Shown here piece by piece: positions 48,788 to 62,990 of a stretch of DNA of 64,000 nucleotides; position 1 is the first letter of the stretch; each line of letters opens with the position of its first letter. The notes under the pieces were generated by a model. The model was given only the letters and a program-made list of their open reading frames with translations. It had not been told where the DNA came from and searched no databases. The DNA is from Chaunax sp. Z400 (lineage: Eukaryota > Chordata > Actinopteri > Lophiiformes > Chaunacidae). The stretch is taken from assembly GCA_037577475.1 (NCBI GenBank), contig JBAGJB010000219.1:310001-374000 (forward strand), written 5' to 3'. The position numbers and the translations under genes were made by a program.

Positions 48788-51548
48788 GAGTCTCTACGAC
48801 CTTCCGTTCCCGAGATAGACATTCAAAATACGCCCCTACTGGACATGTCATATCTCGGGAAAGGAAGGTCGCACAGACTCGGGACAAAGACTGGTGTTCT
48901 CAGAGACCACATAAACCCCTAGACGGACGTTGGTCCCGAGTCTCTACGACCTTCCGTTTCCGAGATACACACATTCACTATAGGCGAACCAAACCCCATT
49001 CACTTCAATGGGAAAATAAACTTGAGTATAACTCGGGAACGGAAGGTCGTAGAGACTCGGGACCATGATCCGTCCGACATAATTCGTGGTCTCTGAACAC
49101 GCCACACTTCTCCACGAGTCTCTACGACCTTCCGTTCCCGAGATACAGACATTCAAAATACGCCCCTACTGGACATGTCATATCTCGGGAAAGGAAGGTC
49201 GCACAGACTCGGGACGAAGACTGGTGTTCTCAGAGACCACATAAACCCCTAGACGGACGTTGGTGCCGAGTCTCTACGACCTTCCGTTTCCGAGATACAC
49301 ACATTCACTATAGGCGAACCAAACCCCATTCACTTCAATGGGAAAATAAACTTGAGTATAACTCGGGAACGGAAGGTCGTAGAGACTCGGGATCATGATC
49401 CGTCGTACATAATTCGTGGTCTCTGAACACGCCAGACTTCTCCCCGAGTCTCTACGACCTTCCGTTCCCGAGATACAAAAATTCCAAAAATCACCAAAAA
49501 TACATGTCATATCTCGGGAACCGTAAGTCGTAGAGACTCGGTTTACCCGCTGGCATTCTTGGAGACCCCATAAAATCATTGAAAGAGCTTATCCCCGAGT
49601 CTCTACGACCTTCCGTTCCCGAGATACAGACATTCAAAATACGCCCCTACTGGACATGTCATATCTCGGGAAAGGAAGGTCACACAGAATCGGGACAAAG
49701 ACTGGTGTTCTCAGAGACCACATAAACCCCTAGACGGACGTTGGTCCCGAGTCTCTACGACCTTCCGTTTCCGAGATACACACATTCACTATAGGCGAAC
49801 CAAACCCCATTCACTTCAATGGGAAAATAAACTTGAGTATAACTCGGGAACGGAAGGTCGTAGAGACTCGGGACCATGATCCGTCCGACATAATTCGTGG
49901 TCTCTGAACACGCCACACTTCTCCACGAGTCTCTACGACCTTCCGTTCCCGAGATACAGACATTCAAAATACGCCCCTACTGGACATGTCATATCTCGGG
50001 AAAGGAAGGTCGCACAGACTCGGGACGAAGACTGGTGTTCTCAGAGACCACATAAACCCCTAGATGGACGTTGGTGCCGAGTCTCTACGACCTTCCGTTT
50101 CCGAGATACACACATTCACTATAGGCGAACCAAACCCCATTCACTTCAATGGGAAAATAAACTTGAGTATAACTCGGGAACGGAAGGTCGTAGAGACTCG
50201 GGACCATGATCCGTCGGACATAATTCGTGGTCTCTGAACACGCCAGACTTCTCCCCGAGTCTCTACGACCTTCCGTTCCCGAGATACAAAAATTCCAAAA
50301 ATCACCAAAAATACATGTCATATCTCGGGAACCGTAAGTCGTAGAGACTCGGTTTACCCGCTGGCATTCTTGGAGACCCCATAAAATCATTGAAAGAGCT
50401 TATCCCCGAGTCTCTACGACCTTCCGTTCCCGAGATACAGACATTCAAAATACGCCCCTACTGGACATGTCATATCTCGGGAAAGGAAGGTCGCACAGAA
50501 TCGGGACAAAGACTGGTGTTCTCAGAGACCACATAAACCCCTAGACGGACGTTGGTCCCGAGTCTCTACGACCTTCCGTTTCCGAGATACACACATTCAC
50601 TATAGGCGAACCAAACCCCATTCACTTCAATGGGAAAATAAACTTGAGTATAACTCGGGAACGGAAGGTCGTAGAGACTCGGGACCATGATCCGTCCGAC
50701 ATAATTCGTGGTCTCTGAACACGCCACACTTCTCCACGAGTCTCTACGACCTTCCGTTCCCGAGATACAGACATTCAAAATACGCCCCTACTGGACATGT
50801 CATATCTCGGGAAAGGAAGGTCGCACAGACTCGGGACGAAGACTGGTGTTCTCAGAGACCACATAAACCCCTAGACGGACGTTGGTGCCGAGTCTCTACG
50901 ACCTTCCATTTCCGAGATACACACATTCACTATAGGCGAACCAAACCCCATTCACTTCAATGGGAAAATAAACTTGAGTATAACTCGGGAACGGAAGGTC
51001 GTAGAGACTCGGGACCATGATCCGTCGGACATAATTCGTGGTCTCTGAACACGCCAGACTTCTCCCCGAGTCTCTAAGACCTTCCGTTCCCGAGATACAA
51101 AAATTCCAAAAATCACCAAAAATACATGTCATATCTCGGGAACCGTAAGTCCTAGAGACTCGGTTTACCCGCTGGCATTCTTGGAGACCCCATAAAACCA
51201 TTGAAAGAGCTTATCCCCGAGTCTCTACGACCTTCCGTTCCCGAGATACAGACATTCAAAATACGCCCCTACTGGACATGTCATATCTCGGGAAAGGAAG
51301 GTCGCACAGAGTCGGGACAAAGACTGGTGTTCTCAGAGACCACATAAACCCCTAGACGGACGTTGGTCCCGAGTCTCTACGACCCTCCGTTTCCGAGATT
51401 CACACATTCACTATAGGCGAACCAAACCCCATTCACTTCAATGGGAAAATAAACTTGAGTATAACTCGGGAACGGAAGGTCGTAGAGACTCGGGACCATG
51501 ATCCGTCCGACATAATTCGTGGTCTCTGAACACGCCAGACTTCTCCAC
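48788..51548. repeat. 811-bp tandem units (DAB + DA), three copies after a 328-bp leader
   Basis: D48788 is the 150-bp form with A48938. Then 49116-49926, 49927-50737 and 50738-51548 are each DAB followed by DA. No C module, so no telomeric tract, occurs from 48788 to 52029. Copies 1 and 2 share the change to aaatcattgaaag in B; copy 3 has ccttccattt and ctctaagacc, which mark a downstream duplicate as well. Confidence 0.9.
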
Positions 51549-54500
51549 GAGTCTCTACGACCTTCCGTTCCCGAGATACAGACATTCAAAATACGCCCCT
51601 ACTGGACATGTCATATCTCGGGAAAGGAAGGTCGCACAGACTCGGGACAAAGACTGGTGTTCTCAGAGACCACATAAACCCCTAGACGGACGTTGGTCCC
51701 GAGTCTCTACGACCTTCCGTTTCCGAGATACACACATTCACTATAGGCGAACCAAACCCCATTTGCTTCAATTGGAAAATAAACTTGAGTATAACTCGGG
51801 AACGGAAGGTCGTAGAGACTCGGGACCATGATCCGTCGGACATAATTCGTGGTCTCTGAACACGCCAGACTTCTCCCCGAGTCTCTACGACCTTCCGTTC
51901 CCGAGATACAAAAATTCCAAAAATCACCAAAAATACATGTCATATCTCGGGAACCGTAAGTCGTAGAGACTCGGTTTACCTGCTGACGTTCTTGGAGACC
52001 CCATAAAACCGTTGAAAGAGCTTATCCCCGAGTCTCTACGACCTTCCGTTCAAAAGTTACCAACCCGGGTAGGGCCCCGATTGAGTTTTTATCCCCTTAA
52101 CCCTAACCCTAACCCTAACCCTAACCCCTAACCCACACTTGTCCGCGAGTCTCTACGACCTTCCGTTCCCGAGATACAGACATTCAAAATACGCCCCTAC
52201 TGGACATGTCATATCTCGGGAAAGGAAGGTCGCACAGACTCGGGACAAAGACTGGTGTTCTCAGAGACCACATAAACCCCTAGACGGACGTTGGTCCCGA
52301 GTCTCTACGACCTTCCGTTTCCGAGATACACACATTCACTATAGGCGAACCAAACCCCATTTGCTTCAATTGGAAAATAAACTTGAGTATAACTCGGGAA
52401 CGGAAGGTCGTAGAGACTCGGGACCATGATCCGTCGGACATAATTCGTGGTCTCTGAACACGCCAGACTTCTCCCCGAGTCTCTACGACCTTCCGTTCCC
52501 GAGATACAAAAATTCCAAAAATCACCAAAAATACATGTCATATCTCGGGAACCGTAAGTCGTAGAGACTCGGTTTACCTGCTGACGTTCTTGGAGACCCC
52601 ATAAAACCGTTGAAAGAGCTTATCCCCGAGTCTCTACGACCTTCCGTTCAAAAGTTACCAACCCGGGTAGGGCCCCGATTGAGTTTTTATCCCCTTAACC
52701 CTAACCCTAACCCTAACCCTAACCCCTAACCCACACTTGTCCGCGAGTCTCTACGACCTTCCGTTCCCGAGATACAGACATTCAAAATACGCCCCTACTG
52801 GACATGTCATATCTCGGGAAAGGAAGGTCGCACAGACTCGGGACAAAGACTGGTGTTCTCAGAGACCACATAAACCCCTAGACGGACGTTGGTCCCGAGT
52901 CTCTACGACCTTCCGTTTCCGAGATACACACATTCACTATAGGCGAACCAAACCCCATTCACTTCAATGGGAAAATAAACTTGAGTATAACTCGGGAACG
53001 GAAGGTCGTAGAGACTCGGGACCATGATCCGTCGGACATAATTCGTGGTCTCTGAACACGCCAGACTTCTCCCCGAGTCTCTACGACCTTCCGTTCCCGA
53101 GATACAAAAATTCCAAAAATCACCAAAAATACATGTCATATCTCGGGAACCGTAAGTCCTAGAGACTCGGTTTACCCGCTGGCATTCTTGGAGACCCCAT
53201 AAAACCATTGAAAGAGCTTATCCCCGAGTCTCTACGACCTTCCGTTCCCGAGATACAGACATTCAAAATACGCCCCTACTGGACATGTCATATCTCGGGA
53301 AAGGAAGGTCGCACAGAGTCGGGACAAAGACTGGTGTTCTCAGAGACCACATAAACCCCTAGACGGACGTTGGTCCCGAGTCTCTACGACCTTCCGTTTC
53401 CGAGATTCACACATTCACTATAGGCGAACCAAACCCCATTCACTTCAATGGGAAAATAAACTTGAGTATAACTCGGGAACGGAAGGTCGTAGAGACTCGG
53501 GACCATGATCCGTCCGACATAATTCGTGGTCTCTGAACACGCCAGACTTCTCCACGAGTCTCTACGACCTTCCGTTCCCGAGATACAGACATTCAAAATA
53601 CGCCCCTACTGGACATGTCATATCTCGGGAAAGGAAGGTCGCACAGACTCGGGACAAAGACTGGTGTTCTCAGAGACCACATAAACCCCTAGACGGACGT
53701 TGGTCCCGAGTCTCTACGACCTTCCGTTTCCGAGATACACACATTCACTATAGGCGAACCAAACCCCATTTGCTTCAATTGGAAAATAAACTTGAGTATA
53801 ACTCGGGAACGGAAGGTCGTAGAGACTCGGGACCATGATCCGTCGGACATAATTCGTGGTCTCTGAACACGCCAGACTTCTCCCCGAGTCTCTACGACCT
53901 TCCGTTCCCGAGATACAAAAATTCCAAAAATCACCAAAAATACATGTCATATCTCGGGAACCGTAAGTCGTAGAGACTCGGTTTACCTGCTGACGTTCTT
54001 GGAGACCCCATAAAACCGTTGAAAGAGCTTATCCCCGAGTCTCTACGACCTTCCGTTCAAAAGTTACCAACCCGGATGGGGCCCCGATTGAGTTTTTATC
54101 CCCTTAACCCTAACCCTAACCCTAACCCTAACCCCTAACCCACACTTGTCCGCGAGTCTCTACGACCTTCCGTTCCCGAGATACAGACATTCAAAATACG
54201 CCCCTACTGGACATGTCATATCTCGGGAAAGGAAGGTCGCACAGACTCGGGACAAAGACTGGTGTTCTCAGAGACCACATAAACCCCTAGACGGACGTTG
54301 GTCCCGAGTCTCTACGACCTTCCGTTTCCGAGAGTCACACATTCACTATAGGCGAACCAAACCCCATTCACTTCAATGGGAAAATAAACTTGAGTATAAC
54401 TCGGGAACGGAAGGTCGTAGAGACTCGGGACCATGATCCGTCCGACATAATTCGTGGTCTCTGAACACGCCAGACTTCTCCCCGAGTCTCTACGACCTTC

Positions 54501-57182
54501 CGTTCCCGAGATACAAAAATTCCAAAAATCACCAAAAATACATGTCATATCTCGGGAACCGTAAGTCGTAGAGACTCGGTTTACCTGCTGACGTTCTTGG
54601 AGACCCCATAAAACCGTTGAAAGAGCTTATCCCCGAGTCTCTACGACCTTCCGTTCAAAAGTTACCAACCCGGATAGGGCCCCGATTGAGTTTTTATCCC
54701 CTTAACCCTAACCCTAACCCTAACCCTAACCCCTAACCCACACTTGTCCGCGAGTCTCTACGACCTTCCGTTCCCGAGATAGACATTCAAAATACGCCCC
54801 TACTGGACATGTCATATCTCGGGAAAGGAAGGTCGCACAGACTCGGGACAAAGACTGGTGTTCTCAGAGACCACATAAACCCCTAGACGGACGTTGGTCC
54901 CGAGTCTCTACGACCTTCCGTTTCCGAGATACACACATTCACTATAGGCGAACCAAACCCCATTCACTTCAATGGGAAAATAAACTTGAGTATAACTCGG
55001 GAACGGAAGGTCGTAGAGACTCGGGACCATGATCCGTCCGACATAATTCGTGGTCTCTGAACACGCCACACTTCTCCACGAGTCTCTACGACCTTCCGTT
55101 CCCGAGATACAGACATTCAAAATACGCCCCTACTGGACATGTCATATCTCGGGAAAGGAAGGTCGCACAGACTCGGGACGAAGACTGGTGTTCTCAGAGA
55201 CCACATAAACCCCTAGACGGACGTTGGTGCCGAGTCTCTACGACCTTCCGTTTCCGAGATACACACATTCACTATAGGCGAACCAAACCCCATTCACTTC
55301 AATGGGAAAATAAACTTGAGTATAACTCGGGAACGGAAGGTCGTAGAGACTCGGGATCATGATCCGTCGGACATAATTCGTGGTCTCTGAACACGCCAGA
55401 CTTCTCCCCGAGTCTCTACGACCTTCCGTTCCCGAGATACAAAAATTCCAAAAATCACCAAAAATACATGTCATATCTCGGGAACCGTAAGTCGTAGAGA
55501 CTCGGTTTACCCGCTGGCATTCTTGGAGACCCCATAAAATCATTGAAAGAGCTTATCCCCAAGTCTCTACGACCTTCCGTTCCCGAGATACAGACATTCA
55601 AAATACGCCCCTACTGGACATGTCATATCTCGGGAAAGGAAGGTCACACAGAATCGGGACAAAGACTGGTGTTCTCAGAGACCACATAAACCCCTAGACG
55701 GACGTTGGTCCCGAGTCTCTACGACCTTCCGTTTCCGAGATACACACATTCACTATAGGCGAACCAAACCCCATTCACTTCAATGGGAAAATAAACTTGA
55801 GTATAACTCGGGAACGGAAGGTCGTAGAGACTCGGGACCATGATCCGTCCGACATAATTCGTGGTCTCTGAACACGCCACACTTCTCCACGAGTCTCTAC
55901 GACCTTCCGTTCCCGAGATACAGACATTCAAAATACGCCCCTACTGGACATGTCATATCTCGGGAAAGGAAGGTCGCACAGACTCGGGACGAAGACTGGT
56001 GTTCTCAGAGACCACATAAACCCCTAGACGGACGTTGGTGCCGAGTCTCTACGACCTTCCGTTTCCGAGATACACACATTCACTATAGGCGAACCAAACC
56101 CCATTCACTTCAATGGGAAAATAAACTTGAGTATAACTCGGGAACGGAAGGTCGTAGAGACTCGGGACCATGATCCGTCGGACATAATTCGTGGTCTCTG
56201 AACACGCCAGACTTCTCCCCGAGTCTCTACGACCTTCCGTTCCCGAGATACAAAAATTCCAAAAATCACCAAAAATACATGTCATATCTCGGGAACCGTA
56301 AGTCGTAGAGACTCGGTTTACCCGCTGGCATTCTTGGAGACCCCATAAAATCATTGAAAGAGCTTATCCCCGAGTCTCTACGACCTTCCGTTCCCGAGAT
56401 ACAGACATTCAAAATACGCCCCTACTGGACATGTCATATCTCGGGAAAGGAAGGTCGCACAGAATCGGGACAAAGACTGGTGTTCTCAGAGACCACATAA
56501 ACCCCTAGACGGACGTTGGTCCCGAGTCTCTACGACCTTCCGTTTCCGAGATACACACATTCACTATAGGCGAACCAAACCCCATTCACTTCAATGGGAA
56601 AATAAACTTGAGTATAACTCGGGAACGGAAGGTCGTAGAGACTCGGGACCATGATCCGTCCGACATAATTCGTGGTCTCTGAACACGCCACACTTCTCCA
56701 CGAGTCTCTACGACCTTCCGTTCCCGAGATACAGACATTCAAAATACGCCCCTACTGGACATGTCATATCTCGGGAAAGGAAGGTCGCACAGACTCGGGA
56801 CGAAGACTGGTGTTCTCAGAGACCACATAAACCCCTAGACGGACGTTGGTGCCGAGTCTCTACGACCTTCCATTTCCGAGATACACACATTCACTATAGG
56901 CGAACCAAACCCCATTCACTTCAATGGGAAAATAAACTTGAGTATAACTCGGGAACGGAAGGTCGTAGAGACTCGGGACCATGATCCGTCGGACATAATT
57001 CGTGGTCTCTGAACACGCCAGACTTCTCCCCGAGTCTCTAAGACCTTCCGTTCCCGAGATACAAAAATTCCAAAAATCACCAAAAATACATGTCATATCT
57101 CGGGAACCGTAAGTCCTAGAGACTCGGTTTACCCGCTGGCATTCTTGGAGACCCCATAAAACCATTGAAAGAGCTTATCCCC
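51549..57182. repeat. DABC pairs and the right copy of the 5,964-bp-offset duplication
   Basis: D51549 ABC; D52147 ABC; D52745 AB; D53226 A; D53556 ABC; D54154 ABC; D54752 (150 bp) A; D55080 AB; D55561 A; D55891 AB; D56372 A; D56702 AB. From A52897 to the end it repeats A46933-51218 at an offset of 5,964 bp. Shared rare variants: gagagtcacac (A48342/A54306), the 150-bp D, gggatcatg, gtcacacagaatcgg, ccttccattt and ctctaagacc. Few differences: cgtcgtacat only in the left copy, cccaagtctc only in the right copy. Confidence 0.9.
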
Positions 57183-60100
57183 GAGTCTCTACGACCTTCC
57201 GTTCCCGAGATACAGACATTCAAAATACGCCCCTACTGGACATGTCATATCTCGGGAAAGGAAGGTCGCACAGAGTCGGGACAAAGACTGGTGTTCTCAG
57301 AGACCACATAAACCCCTAGACGGACGTTGGTCCCGAGTCTCTACGACCTTCCGTTTCCGAGATACACACATTCACTATAGGCGAACCAAACCCCATTTGC
57401 TTCAATTGGAAAATAAACTTGAGTATAACTCGGGAACGGAAGGTCGTAGAGACTCGGGACCATGATCCGTCGGACATAATTCGTGGTCTCTGAACACGCC
57501 AGACTTCTCCCCGAGTCTCTACGACCTTCCGTTCCCGAGATACAAAAATTCCAAAAATCACCAAAAATACATGTCATATCTCGGGAACCGTAAGTCGTAG
57601 AGACTCGGTTTACCTGCTGACGTTCTTGGAGACCCCATAAAACCGTTGAAAGAGCTTATCCCCGAGTCTCTACGACCTTCCGTTCAAAAGTTACCAACCC
57701 GGGTAGGGCCCCGATTGAGTTTTTATCCCCTTAACCCTAACCCTAACCCTAACCCTAACCCCTAACCCACACTTGTCCGCGAGTCTCTACGACCTTCCGT
57801 TCCCGAGATACAGACATTCAAAATACGCCCCTACTGGACATGTCATATCTCGGGAAAGGAAGGTCGCACAGAATCGGGACAAAGACTGGTGTTCTCAGAG
57901 ACCACATAAACCCCTAGACGGACGTTGGTCCCGAGTCTCTACGACCTTCCGTTTCCGAGATACACACATTCACTATAGGCGAACCAAACCCCATTCACTT
58001 CAATGGGAAAATAAACTTGAGTATAACTCGGGAACGGAAGGTCGTAGAGACTCGGGACCATGATCCGTCCGACATAATTCGTGGTCTCTGAACACGCCAC
58101 ACTTCTCCACGAGTCTCTACGACCTTCCGTTCCCGAGATACAGACATTCAAAATACGCCCCTACTGGACATGTCATATCTCGGGAAAGGAAGGTCGCACA
58201 GACTCGGGACGAAGACTGGTGTTCTCAGAGACCACATAAACCCCTAGACGGACGTTGGTGCCGAGTCTCTACGACCTTCCATTTCCGAGATACACACATT
58301 CACTATAGGCGAACCAAACCCCATTCACTTCAATGGGAAAATAAACTTGAGTATAACTCGGGAACGGAAGGTCGTAGAGACTCGGGACCATGATCCGTCG
58401 GACATAATTCGTGGTCTCTGAACACGCCAGACTTCTCCCCGAGTCTCTAAGACCTTCCGTTCCCGAGATACAAAAATTCCAAAAATCACCAAAAATACAT
58501 GTCATATCTCGGGAACCGTAAGTCCTAGAGACTCGGTTTACCCGCTGGCATTCTTGGAGACCCCATAAAACCGTTGAAGGAGCTTATCCCCGAGTCTCTA
58601 CGACCTTCCGTTCAAAAGTTACCGACCCGGGTAGGGCCCCGATTGAGTTTTTATCCCCTTAACCCTAACCCTAACCCTAACCCTAACCCCTAACCCACAC
58701 TTGTCCGCGAGTCTCTACGACCTTCCGTTCCCGAGATACAGACATTCAAAATACGCCCCTACTGGACATGTCATATCTCGGGAAAGGAAGGTCCCACAGA
58801 CTCGGGACAAAGACTGGTGTTCTCAGAGACCACATAAACCCCTAGACGGACGTTGGTGCCGAGTCTCTACGACCTTCCATTTCCGAGATACACACATTCA
58901 CTATAGGCGAACCAAACCCCATTCACTTCAATGGGAAAATAAACTTGAGTATAACTCGGGAACGGAAGGTCGTAGAGACTCGGGACCATGATCCGTCGGA
59001 CATAATTCGTGGTCTCTGAACACGCCAGACTTCTCCCCGAGTCTCTAAGACCTTCCGTTCCCGAGATACAAAAATTCCAAAAATCACCAAAAATACATGT
59101 CATATCTCGGGAACCGTAAGTCCTAGAGACTCGGTTTACCCGCTGGCATTCTTGGAGACCCCATAAAACCATTGAAAGAGCTTATCCCCGAGTCTCTACG
59201 ACCTTCCGTTCCCGAGATACAGACATTCAAAATACGCCCCTACTGGACATGTCATATCTCGGGAAAGGAAGGTCGCACAGAGTCGGGACAAAGACTGGTG
59301 TTCTCAGAGACCACATAAACCCCTAGACGGACGTTGGTCCCGAGTCTCTACGACCTTCCGTTTCCGAGATACACACATTCACTATAGGCGAACCAAACCC
59401 CATTTGCTTCAATTGGAAAATAAACTTGAGTATAACTCGGGAACGGAAGGTCGTAGAGACTCGGGACCATGATCCGTCGGACATAATTCGTGGTCTCTGA
59501 ACACGCCAGACTTCTCCCCGAGTCTCTACGACCTTCCGTTCCCGAGATACAAAAATTCCAAAAATCACCAAAAATACATGTCATATCTCGGGAACCGTAA
59601 GTCGTAGAGACTCGGTTTACCTGCTGACGTTCTTGGAGACCCCATAAAACCGTTGAAAGAGCTTATCCCCGAGTCTCTACGACCTTCCGTTCAAAAGTTA
59701 CCAACCCGGGTAGGGCCCCGATTGAGTTTTTATCCCCTTAACCCTAACCCTAACCCTAACCCTAACCCCTAACCCACACTTGTCCGCGAGTCTCTACGAC
59801 CTTCCGTTCCCGAGATACAGACATTCAAAATACGCCCCTACTGGACATGTCATATCTCGGGAAAGGAAGGTCGCACAGAATCGGGACAAAGACTGGTGTT
59901 CTCAGAGACCACATAAACCCCTAGACGGACGTTGGTCCCGAGTCTCTACGACCTTCCGTTTCCGAGATACACACATTCACTATAGGCGAACCAAACCCCA
60001 TTCACTTCAATGGGAAAATAAACTTGAGTATAACTCGGGAACGGAAGGTCGTAGAGACTCGGGACCATGATCCGTCCGACATAATTCGTGGTCTCTGAAC

Positions 60101-60598
60101 ACGCCACACTTCTCCACGAGTCTCTACGACCTTCCGTTCCCGAGATACAGACATTCAAAATACGCCCCTACTGGACATGTCATATCTCGGGAAAGGAAGG
60201 TCGCACAGACTCGGGACGAAGACTGGTGTTCTCAGAGACCACATAAACCCCTAGACGGACGTTGGTGCCGAGTCTCTACGACCTTCCATTTCCGAGATAC
60301 ACACATTCACTATAGGCGAACCAAACCCCATTCACTTCAATGGGAAAATAAACTTGAGTATAACTCGGGAACGGAAGGTCGTAGAGACTCGGGACCATGA
60401 TCCGTCGGACATAATTCGTGGTCTCTGAACACGCCAGACTTCTCCCCGAGTCTCTAAGACCTTCCGTTCCCGAGATACAAAAATTCCAAAAATCACCAAA
60501 AATACATGTCATATCTCGGGAACCGTAAGTCCTAGAGACTCGGTTTACCCGCTGGCATTCTTGGAGACCCCATAAAACCATTGAAAGAGCTTATCCCC
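57183..60598. repeat. 2,007-bp unit (DABC, DA, DABC, DAB) with a 1.4-kb partial second copy
   Basis: D57183 ABC; D57781 A; D58111 ABC; D58709 AB; then D59190 ABC; D59788 A; D60118 AB. Offset 2,007 bp over 57183-58591. C58592 follows a B with the odd gttgaaggagc and itself reads accgacccggg, a change also found in C61080. Module starts with ccttccattt and ctctaagacc are carried into A58263, A58861 and A60270, tracing the spread from the 811-bp arrays. Confidence 0.87.
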
Positions 60599-62990
60599 GA
60601 GTCTCTACGACCTTCCGTTCCCGAGATACAGACATTCAAAATACGCCCCTACTGGACATGTCATATCTCGGGAAAGGAAGGTCGCACAGAGTCGGGACAA
60701 AGACTGGTGTTCTCAGAGACCACATAAACCCCTAGACGGACGTTGGTCCCGAGTCTCTACGACCTTCCGTTTCCGAGATACACACATTCACTATAGGCGA
60801 ACCAAACCCCATTTGCTTCAATTGGAAAATAAACTTGAGTATAACTCGGGAACGGAAGGTCGTAGAGACTCGGGACCATGATCCGTCGGACATAATTCGT
60901 GGTCTCTGAACACGCCAGACTTCTCCCCGAGTCTCTACGACCTTCCGTTCCCGAGATACAAAAATTCCAAAAATCACCAAAAATACATGTCATATCTCGG
61001 GAACCGTAAGTCGTAGAGACTCGGTTTACCTGCTGACGTTCTTGGAGACCCCATAAAACCGTTGAAAGAGCTTATCCCCGAGTCTCTACGACCTTCCGTT
61101 CAAAAGTTACCGACCCGGGTAGGGCCCCGATTGAGTTTTTATCCCCTTAACCCTAACCCTAACCCTAACCCTAACCCCTAACCCACACTTGTCCGCGAGT
61201 CTCTACGACCTTCCGTTCCCGAGATACAGACATTCAAAATACGCCCCTACTGGACATGTCATATCTCGGGAAAGGAAGGTCGCACAGACTCGGGACAAAG
61301 ACTGGTGTTCTCAGAGACCACATAAACCCCTAGACGGACGTTGGTCCCGAGTCTCTACGACCTTCCGTTTCCGAGATACACACATTCACTATAGGCGAAC
61401 CAAACCCCATTTGCTTCAATTGGAAAATAAACTTGAGTATAACTCGGGAACGGAAGGTCGTAGAGACTCGGGACCATGATCCGTCGGACATAATTCGTGG
61501 TCTCTGAACACGCCAGACTTCTCCCCGAGTCTCTACGACCTTCCGTTCCCGAGATACAAAAATTCCAAAAATCACCAAAAATACATGTCATATCTCGGGA
61601 ACCGTAAGTCGTAGAGACTCGGTTTACCTGCTGACGTTCTTGGAGACCCCATAAAACCGTTGAAAGAGCTTATCCCCGAGTCTCTACGACCTTCCGTTCA
61701 AAAGTTACCAACCCGGATAGGGCCCCGATTGAGTTTTTATCCCCTTAACCCTAACCCTAACCCTAACCCTAACCCCTAACCCACACTTGTCCGCGAGTCT
61801 CTACGACCTTCCGTTCCCGAGATACAGACATTCAAAATACGCCCCTACTGGACATGTCATATCTCGGGAAAGGAAGGTCGCACAGACTCGGGACAAAGAC
61901 TGGTGTTCTCAGAGACCACATAAACCCCTAGACGGACGTTGGTCCCGAGTCTCTACGACCTTCCGTTTCCGAGAGTCACACATTCACTATAGGCGAACCA
62001 AACCCCATTCACTTCAATGGGAAAATAAACTTGAGTATAACTCGGGAACGGAAGGTCGTAGAGACTCGGGACCATGATCCGTCCGACATAATTCGTGGTC
62101 TCTGAACACGCCAGACTTCTCCCCGAGTCTCTACGACCTTCCGTTCCCGAGATACAAAAATTCCAAAAATCACCAAAAATACATGTCATATCTCGGGAAC
62201 CGTAAGTCGTAGAGACTCGGTTTACCTGCTGACGTTCTTGGAGACCCCATAAAACCGTTGAAAGAGCTTATCCCCGAGTCTCTACGACCTTCCGTTCAAA
62301 AGTTACCAACCCGGGTAGGGCCCCGATTGAGTTTTTATCCCCTTAACCCTAACCCTAACCCTAACCCTAACCCCTAACCCACACTTGTCCGCGAGTCTCT
62401 ACGACCTTCCGTTCCCGAGATACAGACATTCAAAATACGCCCCTACTGGACATGTCATATCTCGGGAAAGGAAGGTCGCACAGACTCGGGACAAAGACTG
62501 GTGTTCTCAGAGACCACATAAACCCCTAGACGGACGTTGGTCCCGAGTCTCTACGACCTTCCGTTTCCGAGATTCACACATTCACTATAGGCGAACCAAA
62601 CCCCATTCACTTCAATGGGAAAATACACTTGAGTATAACTCGGGAACGGAAGGTCGTAGAGACTCGGGACCATGATCCGTCCGACATAATTCGTGGTCTC
62701 TGAACACGCCAGACTTCTCCCCGAGTCTCTACGACCTTCCGTTCCCGAGATACAAAAATTCCAAAAATCACCAAAAATACATGTCATATCTCGGGAACCG
62801 TAAGTCGTAGAGACTCGGTTTACCTGCTGACGTTCTTGGAGACCCCATAAAACCGTTGAAAGAGCTTATCCCCGAGTCTCTACGACCTTCCGTTCAAAAG
62901 TTACCAACCCGGATAGGGCCCCGATTGAGTTTTTATCCCCTTAACCCTAACCCTAACCCTAACCCTAACCCCTAACCCACACTTGTCCGC
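60599..62990. repeat. Four consecutive 598-bp DABC units
   Basis: D60599, D61197, D61795 and D62393 each start a full DABC, the longest run of the same word in the window and the densest telomeric tract spacing (one per 598 bp). A60751 and A61349 carry the private loop variant, A61947 carries gagagtcacac and A62545 carries gattcacac with aaatacactt, so the four are not a simple recent four-fold copy but an ordered set. Confidence 0.9.
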
